DNA from: Cristatella mucedo
Lineage: Eukaryota > Bryozoa > Phylactolaemata > Cristatellidae
Direction: 5' to 3'
Assembly: GCA_009760855.2 (NCBI GenBank)
Contig: WPIO01000006.1
Location: 4,324,501-4,388,500 of the forward strand
DNA length: 64,000 nucleotides
This document shows positions 49,848 through 61,800 of this stretch, piece by piece (positions within the stretch are counted from its first letter, which is position 1; each line of letters opens with the position of its first letter). The position numbers and the translations under genes are program-made. The notes under the pieces were generated by a model. It was not told the DNA's origin and did not search any database. It worked only from the letters and a program-made list of their open reading frames with translations.

Positions 49848-52800
49848 GTAAGTGTCCGTGTTCGCAGATTCCTCACCCTCTGCTACCGGTTGTTGGCACC
49901 GAAGCATGTACTGCCGCTCTAATGCAGTAGCCGGCACCTGCACATGGGGCCAAACATATTGCTCACCTGTTTTACCTGTTCACTATAAATAGGATGAGTG
50001 TGAGTCGCCGTCAGTCGCGAAGGTGGTGGGGTTGGTTGAATTTTCCGGCAAGCTCACTACAAGCCCAGCCAATGCTTGGCCTGGCCAAGTGGCAACTCTC
50101 GGTCAATCAGCCAGCCCCCGAAGGCAGGCTGGTAGCAGCGAGGCTGCATCGCCGGCATTAAAGGCCGGGCTAAGGACTTCCTCACGAAAGGGAAATAAAG
50201 CTGTTCCGTCAGGTCAGCCGCGCATTCTCGAGACCTTTTCCAAAGCTCAAGAATTAGAGCCTACAAGTGCGCAGCCGACCCAACCTCTTCTCGACGAACT
50301 GTTGGAGCCATGCAGCGAGACCTGTGCTGGACAGGCCGCACTGTCAGTCAGCGTGACGCATTTACCCGACCGCGGCAGTCGAGCGGCATCTGCTGTAACT
50401 GCCGTGACCGAGCCAGCCAGCCAGCCAGACAGGCCACCACCGCAGGGGGCAGCATCGTCCCAGCAGTCGAAGCTGTCGAGCTGCTCAGCCTCACCTGCAG
50501 TCCAACGTCGGCAAACGTCCACTGGCAGCAGTGCTTCCGAAGACGTCGTCAGAGCGGACGTTCTTGCTTCAACCATCAGCCAGGTTGGCACCTCCTCAGA
50601 CCACGGGTCAGACTCAGTAGCTTCGAACGTTCGCCTGTCCATTGGGCGTTCTGGTCGGAGAGACGTGAATGTTGGTGACTCGTCTCAAAAGCTGGCAGAC
50701 CCCATGCCATCCCCAGTGCTCGTTCCTATCCAAACTGGACAGAGAGCATTTGCCAAAGAGGTAAGAAGATCACCGCCAGAACCAGATCCCATTTGTTGCC
50801 CGTTCGTGTGCATTTTGTAGTAGTGAAAGGCCTTTTGTTTAAAGGAACAGATTCATGGTAAGACCAGTTACAGTCATGGCACTCTCGTGACGGCACCACT
50901 ATCGACACCTGTCTCACATGGCAATAGGCATGTGGATAGTAACCCTAAGCTACAACTAAAGACTCGGGATTGTATGCTGCAGACAGCTTCGACCACCAGG
51001 TAATTCTCCACGTTATATTTCGGATTACGTGTATGTGTTTGGCATTTGCTTGTGCCCATTACTGTCATTAGATTTAGCCTTCTCTGCTGCCTGCATGTTG
51101 GCAGTTGACTCCTGCAAAGCCACCATGTTTGAAAATTGCAAATTTGCTTTTGAGGCTTCAAGGAGTTCGGCTTTGGTTCTTTGCTCCAAGCAACTGTGGG
51201 TAATTGCCCGTGATTGGGTCGTGTTTTGCTCGATCTTTCGGCAGCTTTTGATACTATTGATCACCCAAAGTCTTTGGTGAATACTTATTGATCACCAAAA
51301 GCCTTTCACTCTCACCTGGGCATCCCTGGCACTGCACTGCAATGTTTCAGGTCATATCTCAGTGGGAGACGCCAGAGTATCGATGTGAATGGACAAATAT
51401 CGTCCGAGGAACCTCTGAAATATGGGATACCTCTGGGCTCTGTCCGTAGTCCGGTTCTTTTCATGTTTATACTCTCTTGCCGATGTTATTACTAGGCACA
51501 ATCTAGGCTTTTACTTCAATGCAGGTGCTACTCAGTTGTAGCTTTGATTTGTTCCCTCCCAGCCCTCCAGCACGTCGAATTCACTTAACTCCCTTGCTGC
51601 ATGTATTGATGACATCCGCACATGAATGGCAGCAACATTTTTAAATCGAATAATGATAAAATCAACTTACTCATTATGGGCAAACCAAGCGTTATTCAGA
51701 GATTGGAAAGGCTATGCTCAAAATCGGCTGTGCCTGCATATCTCCAGTTGAATCTGCACGAAATCGAAGTGTCATGTTCCAAAGTGACCTTTCATTAGAC
51801 GACCACATCAGCTCCACATAACGTTGCTAAAAAATCGGGCTTGTTTAGATAGGGATACCGCATCTAAGTTGTTCCATGCATTTGTGACATCCCGTCTTGA
51901 CTTCTGCAACTCACTGCTTGCTGGCCTTCTGGCCTGTACACTCAGGTGCTTACAGCTGGTGCAGAACTCTGCAACTAGGCTTTTCTGTTGTGAGCATAGC
52001 AGTTACCACATCACACCACTTCTCACCGATCTGCATGACTCCCAGTCAAGCAACACTTAGACTTCAAGGCTCTGTCACTCACTTTTTGGTCTTTTCATTC
52101 TGTGGCTCCAGCTCATATATTGATCTGCTCTCTCACCAGGATAAGCATTGTATCACCTGCTTTTTGGAATCTAATTGTTTATCCATACCTCGTACAAACC
52201 TCAAATCCTTTTGAGACCATGTCATGCTACCAAAGCCTGGAACTCACTTCCGAGTTGCATCACGACAACCCCAGACCTAACCACATTTAAAAAGAAACTG
52301 AAAATGCATCTGTTCATCATAGCATTTAGTGGGGCCAGGTGATTTGTCTTTTATGTGATTATGGGTGCTGACACTGGATGCTGCCACTAACCATATTTGC
52401 ATGCTGCTAACCATATTCACATGCCGAACCTCTGCATGTAACCCCTAACCATGTTATTCTGGTTGTCATTGAGCATTCTATCACTATGTGATCATGCTTA
52501 CTTTGCAGCAAATGGAAAGTGCCTAGAAAGAGATTGAGTTCTCTGAGGGTGCTATATCAGATGTGTTAATATTATCATTATGATTGTCTGATTATCTGAT
52601 ATCATTATGATTGTCTGACAGCAGATGATTAGTTGCACAGTTACCCGGTGGCTACATAAGCCGCCAGTCTTAAGTTCATCGCTTATTGGGCAGAAGATAA
52701 AGCCTGGCAGTTAAACAAAGGTGGTGATGGTCAAGGACGATCAATCGGCTCAATTCGGGGGTGGGGCTTTGCTGTAATATTTGAACTATTATATAGAAAG

Positions 52801-55800
52801 TAGCGTAGAATAGTTGGAGATATGGCACTGGGGTTGTGATTGTATACATGCTTTGCACTCATATCGAAGTAAGATTTTAGTCTCACGATGTGACCTTTTT
52901 CTATATGCAGAATCTGGTAGCCCTTGACTCACGGGTTGTACTGGATGCTCTGTACTCGATGCCTTTTCTTGACCTCTCGTTGAAGCGTTGGTGCCGAAGC
53001 ATGCTTGGAAGAGCCGTGGAAGCAGCAGCAAGTGTGCAGTCAGTCAGTTTTTGCCTATGCCAGCTCGGCAGACAGCAGGCTAGCTTTGCCCAGCAAATAC
53101 CGGGACCTCGAAAGGATTTTCGGCTTCTGCGAACGGCTAGTCGCTCAGATGCAAGGGCGTCAGGAGCTGTGCACGTTTGAAAAGTTAAAGAAAGGCGTGG
53201 AGCAAATGTCGTCCAGGTTAGCATTTGCATACGCTTCCCAAAAAAGTATTAACGATCCTGTCAAAAAAAGCAGTCTGTTCAGCTTTGTTCTCTTCGGAAC
53301 AGGCGAGCCTCGGCTGCAGTGAGTTACACCGAGCAAAAGCTCTTTGTGCTGGCTTATCTGATGTCTTAAACATTGCAGGATCATGTAAGGAAGTTCAAAT
53401 TGGACATATAGTGAACATGGAGGCCTTGTTATTCCAGTAGTTAATCAATAATAGTCGGTCTTAATGCATGGACTGCCATTGTGGCTAGCACAGTGTTTTG
53501 ATATTTTGTACTACTGCTGAAAAAAATGTGAGTGCTGGGGAAATTAAGAGCAGTACCATAGCAAAGACTTTTTTTTGAGGTTTCACAATCGCGGTGAAGG
53601 AGGCAGCCAATCATGGGGCCGCTCTAGGTGTTGTGTCGGCGGGCAGTCTGCCAGCACGCCCCCTTTGGGTGTCTCCATAGAGCCCTAAGCATCTGTCTTC
53701 GACCTTGAGAATAGCTCAAATGCAATATATTTTGCAGTGCATTTCAGATTGATGTGAATTTTTTATTACTCTCACGGGTCAAAACATTTATATTCAATTT
53801 GGAAATCCACCTAAAATATCTTGACTAATTTAAATAGCCTAATGGAAACAGTTGGAGTGAGGTGGCTGAAAGGGTTGGATTTAATTTGGTTTGATGGGTG
53901 ACTGAATGTGAATCAAAGTAGCCGAGTCTCGTGAAGATAACTTCAGACAGATCGTTAATGCAACCATGCGATTTTTGGGGCACCTTTACGGTCCTGCATT
54001 CGTGTCTTGCATGTCTGATTGGCATGATCGGTTTGCTGCTGTGCATATGTTTGGAACGATATATGCTGACAGCTAATAAGCTCAGTAACTGCTGTTGTTT
54101 GATTCCTACCCTAGTGTGAGTTGTGTAGATGACAAATGTAGCTGTCTGTGTGTCTTTGCTCGGCACTGACTGGGTTTTAATCAATTAGTAATTTTCTTTT
54201 TATGTAAAGGAAAAATACTGCTTCCATTTCAGTGGAGTCTAAACCAAACTTCGGATGGTTAGGCTATTCCATTTCCATAATTATTCATTGCTCTTAGGCT
54301 GTACAAAGGAAACATTTTTTGTATGTACAGATGGTTAGCATGCTTTGGAAATCGACAAGTTTCTACCCATTTTCGTTATGTAGTTGGTACTTAATCCTTA
54401 TCGCTTGCCCGAACTTGGCTGGGATGAGGATGCTGAAGTGCCTTCTGGCACTTTTTGCCATCTATTAACTGATGAAGGCGTGACCACTCGACTTTGCGCT
54501 ATCTTGATCTATGTCCGCCTGTCTGTCTCTTGTCTATTTGTCTCTCTGTCGCTGTCTCTTTCTGTCTCTCACTGTCTCTATCTGTCTGTCTGTCTCAGGT
54601 GGAGAACCATAGGCAAAATCGGCTTTATCAGTGTGCAGTTGGTGACCTTTTATTATTGAAAGCAGTTGATATTGTGCCCAGCACACTCCGATGGCCAGTG
54701 GCAACATTCACAACAGTGCAGCCTGGCGGAATGGCAGCTATCACCGAGGAGGCAGTGGCTCTGAGGCAGACAATGCTGCTGCCAAATCAAGCATTGATGC
54801 AGGGCAGGCTGTCAGCTATCTCGATTTTCACTCCCTCCTTTTAAGTAGATAACAAGGCACGTGTGTTCGTTTGAAGACGTCAGTCATTGCTTTTCTCTTA
54901 GCCGTTGTAAATTGCACAAGCAAGTCTGTCAAATGATGAAGAAACCATGCGACCGTACAGTCTATTGCTGCTAAAAGTTACACATTTCCATGCCAAGTGA
55001 CTTTCATAGAACGCCAGTGCCTACATGACAGTTTCGTGCTGGCAGGCATTGAGCAGATTCTGCACCAGATTCTGCTGCTGCATTGTCATGCTGCAGCCGA
55101 TGCTGTGTCAGACTGGCTGCTGCTCTGTTGTTATTGGAACATTCAGCAAGTGTGGCTGAGATGACTTCCATGCTCCTACTCAGTGGCTGATTATGGACCA
55201 ACTGAAAGTATCCGAAAGTAAAGTAAAGAAGTCCAGACCAGATGTAGTCAACAGATAATTCAAGTCCATCTATGATTTGGTTTTCCTCTAGCAATCCGTG
55301 ACAAAATATCTTATCAGAATATCTAAAAAGCCGAGACACTCTACAATAGCTCGTTAATATACAGTGCTTATTTTGGTTCGATTGGTGCCCATTTGTGCCT
55401 ATTTACATACATTAAGTGCTTGAAATTAGTTTTTGACCCATCAACGTTCCACGTCTCTTGTACCTGCCACAAATGTGTGGAAGCCGTGGCTAAGGGGGCT
55501 AAGGGCACTTATTGCACCTTGAAGAAAGACTGCAGATAATGAGTTACAATTAGGTAGTCAATTACTGCTATATCGAAGGCATGGACTAGCTTGGCTATGG
55601 TTTCCTTATCTGTGGTTATGCATGCTGACACTGTGCATTCTGCCACTAGCCACACTTGAATGCTGACCCCGTGAATGTCACTTTTAAGCATGTTGTTCTT
55701 GGTGTTTAGTGAGCATACTACCACTAACCATTCGGTCGTGTTTCCTTTACAGCAAATGTAAAGCTCCTATAACCGTGGTTCTCAACCTTCCTAATGCAGC

Positions 55801-58800
55801 AACCCTTCAATACAGTTCTTCATGTTTCGGCGACCCCAACCATAAATAGGGGTTGAGACCCACAGGTTGAAAACCGCTGGCCCAGAAAGAAATTGAGTTC
55901 TCTGAGGGGGCTTTATCAAGTGTGTTATTTTTATTATTATTAGTATATTTAAGCAATCCCGAATTCTATTAATTCTGCCTAGGTGAAAGTCGCCTGACTT
56001 GACTGTAGCTGGCTTGCTCATCCAGTGAGAAGTGGTTTCATTAGTGATCCTGATATTTATTTTAAAATGGGACACCTGACACCCAGATTATTCTGAGGCT
56101 ACAAGAGATATTCGAATCGCATGATTAGGAATATTAAGCTTTTCATTTTCTAAATAGTGCTTGGTTTGTCCATAATTAGTATGTTTTGTCGTTATTTACT
56201 TTAATAAATTTGCTGCCGGAGAGGTCTCTTTCTCTCAAAGATCTTTGTAACACAGATAAGAGTACTGTATAGGAACGCATACTTTTTTCCTGTGATGTTG
56301 TCCTTAGCAGCAAAATTTACTGCTTGTTGCAACGGCTGTTAGTTCGTCGGTGCTGGATATGCCTCCCCTATTTACACGTTTCTCTAGTCGATTCGGTCAG
56401 CTAAATTGCTGTGGCTATAGCCAGTGCTGCAGTTAATTATTTGCCAAGAGGACTGTTATACAAATGCATTTTAGCTCTATACCACTGATGATTATATGCA
56501 TGCCGGTAGATTCTGTTGGAGACTTTCTTCTAACAAAACACCGTCAAAGCTCTTTCGTCAAAAATCTTTGTGCCAGGTTCACGCTCTTTCTTTAAGTTGC
56601 CCAGTTCGTGTTGATGTGTGGTTACATAGTAGTACAGGGGAGATCCAACTATTGACGATATGAAATGCCTCCTTAATGTGCTGAACTCTGTTTCACTTTC
56701 ACTGGACGAGTATCTGAGGGATTCTCTGCGATTTTTCTTGGACATACGAGCTGATTCTTGTCGACTCCAAGATTGCCTTGGCGACAGCAGCGTTTTATGG
56801 CTATTTATGCCACACACTTATTTATCATAATGCTTACCTATTGTGTGTATTTTCATTGGACACTTGCTGCGTCGGAAGAGTCCATATCTATATTGCATTT
56901 TTGTGATCGTCTTATAGCTAACAGCAAGCGCTCTTTGCAGAACCTTTTCAAGGGAAACGCTTGGTCAGATTGTGACAGTGTTTCCTTCTGCTTACAATGT
57001 CCGGTTTGAGAAGCTTCCTGCTGCGTACGGTCGACATGCCAGCGATATGACGATCGAGCCTAACTTGGATGCTGCCTGTAGCCGAGACACAGCTGCTAGT
57101 TCTTCTGGAGCTTCAGAGGCCGACCGATCTCGAAGTCGTAAGCAGTTGATCACATTGATAGCATCTCGGAAGCAGCAGTTTACAGCCAACCTTATTGACA
57201 TTGTAAAGCAGCACCACGAGGTGACTATAACAGTTTTGGTGTGCTAGCTATATGCCTTGCCACTAAAGAGATGCATTGCCCGTGCACAATGTAGCAAAGG
57301 CTTTGCGCATGCTCAGTGGCAGAGAGTAAAGTTTTCTTTAATGGCAAGCTTATTCTGGCCAGATTTCCTGTTCGTAGTCCGGCATTATGTAGCTGTCTCT
57401 ATCATGTTGGTTATAGATTGACATCATTCGTAGCAAGTGCCGTGTTCTGTGGCACCAGCGTATGTCAAGCCACACTTGCTAGTAAGATGATGGAACCTAA
57501 GCTCCTATGTCAGTGTGTGCCACAACGGTTGGTATGTTCCCATCTCCAGTGCACGCACCATTTATTGGTGCATCTTTGTGGCTGTTGTCGGAGGTTTAAT
57601 CTGATACATTTGAGCAAATGCTTTCTACGTTTTCGCATCATCGGGTTTTTGGTGATTGGGGTCGATTTCTGAAACCAAAGTGAAGTCGCTTACCCTCATC
57701 ATTTTCTGTTTCATTTTCCTTGCTAATTATAAAGAAATGCATCAGCCCACTCTGTACTTTGGTTGCTGTAGCTCAGAATTTGATACAACCAAGAAATTTT
57801 TTCTACTGGGACTTTCTCCACGGCTCCTGTCTTTGAAAAGAATGTGAATGTTTGCTAGTGGCAATCTTATGTTCTCTTCATAATGCTAACCAGCTGCTCC
57901 TTGGTCGACCGTGAAGGAATCCTACTGTGACTGTCTGCCGAGCCCTCTTAACGTATTGCTCAAGAAATCGTTGAATCTGACTGTGCATCTGCAAAAGTTC
58001 CTATTGATCTGCAGTAGAAACCTTTTTCCCAGTTAGGTGAAACTTGCAGCTTGCACAAGTCTCATCTGCAATCATCCATGTAACCAAAGGCTTCATTTCT
58101 CCTTTCTACTGCACTGCAGTAATTTCTGCTGATTGCACTGTATTTTACTGTCAATTTCTGTGCAGCCGAAACCGGTTCAGTTTAGGGAAGGATGCAAAAT
58201 GATATCTGCCTAACTTCTTGTTCGTTTATGAGTGGTGAGGTATGTTGAGCTTTTAATACTATCGATCACCAAGTTCTTGAGCGCCTCTCATCTCGTCTGG
58301 GCATCACTGGCACTGCTCTACAACGGTTCAGGTCTTATCTCAGTGGGAGACTCCAGAGTATTGACATGAATGGACAAAGATCATCCGAGGTACCTATGAA
58401 ATATGGGGTACCTCAGGACTCTGTGCTAGGTCTGGTTCTTTTCATGGTTTATACTCTCCCGCTTGCTGATGTGATTGCCAAGCGCAATCTAGGCTTTCAC
58501 TTCTATGCAGATGACACTCAGTTGTACTTTCGCTTTGATCCCTCCGAGACTTCTAGCAATTCAAATCATCCCAACTCTCTTGCTGCATGTATTGATGACA
58601 TCCGCACACGGATAACAGCAATTTTTTAAAATTAAATGATGATAAAACTAACTTACTAGTTATGGGCAAACCAAGTGTGATTCAGAAACTGGAAAGGCTG
58701 ACGGTCAAAATTGGCTCTGCCAGCATATCTCCTGTTGAATCTGTACGAAATCTAAGTGTCATGTTCCAAAGTGACCTTTCGTCAGACGACCACGTCAGGT

Positions 58801-61800
58801 CAACAATCAAGTCTGCCTACTTTCAGCTACATAACATTGCTAAAATTCGGGCTTGTTTAGATAGGATTACCACATTTAAGTTGGTCCATGCATTTGTGAC
58901 ACCCGTCTTGACTTACGTAACTCACTGCTTGCTAGCTTACCGGCATGTGCAATCAGGCTCTTATAGCTGGTTCAAAACTGTGCAGCTATGCTTGTCTGTC
59001 GTGAGCTTTACAGTAGCCACATCACACCACTTTTTGCCGGCCTGTGCTGGCTACCAGTCAAGCAACACATCGACTTCAAGGTTTAGTCTCTCACTTTTAG
59101 GCCCCTTCATTCTTTGGCTTTAGCCTACCTATCAGATCTACTCCTCCACCAGGCCAAGCGTCGTACCACCGCTTTTTGTAAACCGTTCACCAATACCTCG
59201 TAAAGCCTCAAATCCTTTAGAGACCGTGCCTTTAGTTCGTATGCTCCCAAAGCCTGGAACTAACTCCCGGCTTGCGTCACGACATCCCCCGACTTGACCA
59301 CATTTAAAAAGAAATTTAAAATGCTCTTATTTATCACAGTATTTAGTGGGTCCCTGTAGTTCTTCCTTCATGTGCTTATGCATGCTGACACTGTACATGC
59401 TGCCACTAACCAAACTTGCATGCTGACCCTGTGTATGTCACCCCTAAACATGTTATTCTTTTTGTTTATCGAGCATGCTCCCACCAACCATCCGATCGTG
59501 TTTCCTTCGCACCAAATGTAAAACGCCTTGAAAGAGATTGTGTTCTCTGAGGGTACTTTATAAAGTTTGTAATTAATATCATTATTACAAACATTTGGGC
59601 CTGCTTAGATGAGGATACGACAGCTATGCATGAGTATTTGTGGCATCTCACCTAAACTTCTGTTGCTAACTGCTTGCATGTTTCCCGCCTTTAATGAATT
59701 TGTTACTATCGCTGAAGAACTATGCTTCTAAGGTTTGCCATTGCGACCGTTGTAAATGCAAGATCACGTTACTTCTCACCGACCTGCTGTAGCTCCCCCT
59801 CAAGCTGCAGGTCGACTTCATGTTTCTGTCTACTATCTTTCATGTCCCATCTATCGCATTCCAGCCCGGCTGTCAGAAATATTCCTAATTGGGACTCACG
59901 TTGTACCGACCACCCCTCTGACTCAAGCCCTCGAGTGGTGTTTCTAACGAACTTCAAATGCTTTCGAGAGCATACCTACTTTTTGCATGTTCTCGAAACT
60001 TGGAACTAACTACCGACTGACATCCCGGCATCTCCTGACTCGAAGGCATCTGAAAAAGCTAGAAACTTCCATTCTTCTAGAATGGTTCCTTCCATGTGAT
60101 TTGGGCTTTGTATGCTTACATTGTGAAATTGTGGATTTTATCGCCTATAAATTGACTTGGCTTTCTTTCCAGCATATTTAAAGTACCCAGAACTGGAATT
60201 AATTGTAAGGTTCAATAGAATTGATTATTGCTATTATTATTACTATTTAAAGATGTTATCAATTTGTGTAGCTCCCTAAGAGAACTCAAATCTCTATCCA
60301 GACGGTTTAAATATGCATCGGGCTCGAACACCTGACCTTGGCCAGACCTCGGTCGGGGCTAGCACCTTAACCACTGGGCCAAACCATGTACCAAGGTTCA
60401 ACATTTTCGGGCAAATATCTCGTAGGATTCAAACTTCGGTAAATTTTTTGTTTGCAGATATGTTGCTTCCTATTTACTTCTTGGTTAGACATGATTTGCC
60501 TAATGGTTTGTTTAATGCTTCCTTTAATATGGAAATCTGTCAAAACTTCAGACCCCATTTCTCTCAGCTTTGGTCCATTAAAAGGTACCATAAACAATTA
60601 TTCGATTGTTTGACCAATATTTTTAGTACTCTATCAAAATTTACCCTTACATTATTACACGTTGGTGTAAAAAAAAATGCAGGAATTCTCTAGACACAAA
60701 GAGGTTGATATGGTGGTATTTCAGAGCGGTTGAGATGACAATGCTTTTGATGGCATATGTAGTATTGTAGACAATATTAGCTCTATCGGTTAATTTGCTT
60801 CTTATCTGATTCAAAGATAACGGTGTTTCCAACACTACTTGTTTAACTTAAGTGCTAATTTTAGTATAGTAAGAGTATAGTAGTTATATACTGCAATGTG
60901 CATGCAGGTACAGGAATCGGACGGATAACTCACCTAAGGCGATGACTGTGTAGGAGAAGGGTTGTGGTTTGCAGCTGTTATTTGTATCTATCAAACATTA
61001 GCATGCAGATCTTGATGTTGTCATCTTAGCTTATCGAATGTGTTCAGACGTCGTATATACCTGTGTGCGCAGAATATCGAATATTACTTAGTTGTACAGT
61101 CTCTCTTAACAGGTTTTTCTGTCCAAACTGCCTCAGCCTTTCGTCCTTCCTGAAGGTCGTCAGATCAACAGGTGGCATGGCAGTTTTGCCCTAGAGCATG
61201 TGCCCGATATCCCTGTTGCACAACTGCCTTGGCCGAAGCAGCAGGAGGCACATCCATCAGCAATGCAGGTTCTTGGTCCTCAACCAGATTCCCATGAAAA
61301 AGTAAGTGGAAGCGTTTGCTTGTGGCTGGGTATATTTTGATTGTGGCTCTTAACTTTGTGGCAAAATTGATTCTCATGGGTGGCAAAAGCTCAAAGGCTT
61401 ATTTTGAGATCCACTTACTTATGTGATGGGCACACAGGTGATATTCGATCCCCACATGCAGTTATTAGTTATTTTACCGTGACCCTGAGCTGTCATTTTC
61501 TTCCTACAAGCTGTTCACTCGGTAATGAGGGCCAAGGTCTTGTCACAGATCATGACCATTCGATTGGAATCACTATCATTAAATTGGAATCATCGGAATG
61601 CCTCAGAACTGAAACAGTAATATGGTTGCAAATCAGGAATGAAAACACAGGTTTGAGTTTGTCCTGCATTTTAGTATTGACCTCCAATCTACCTGCAAAC
61701 TATTATGACGTGCTTGTTAGAATGCTGTCAATTTTTCTTGTGCCTGCATGTCGATCTGGTGCATCACTTTTCTACCGTGGCAACAATTACCTTAAGCAAG

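Noticed and set aside
52911-53180. Strong acceptor (TTTTTCTATATGCAG) opening a 90-codon frame
   Set aside because: This frame conflicts with the clear CDT1 frame of exon 3 and lacks any CDT1 similarity; the CDT1 frame has a stop just after this acceptor.
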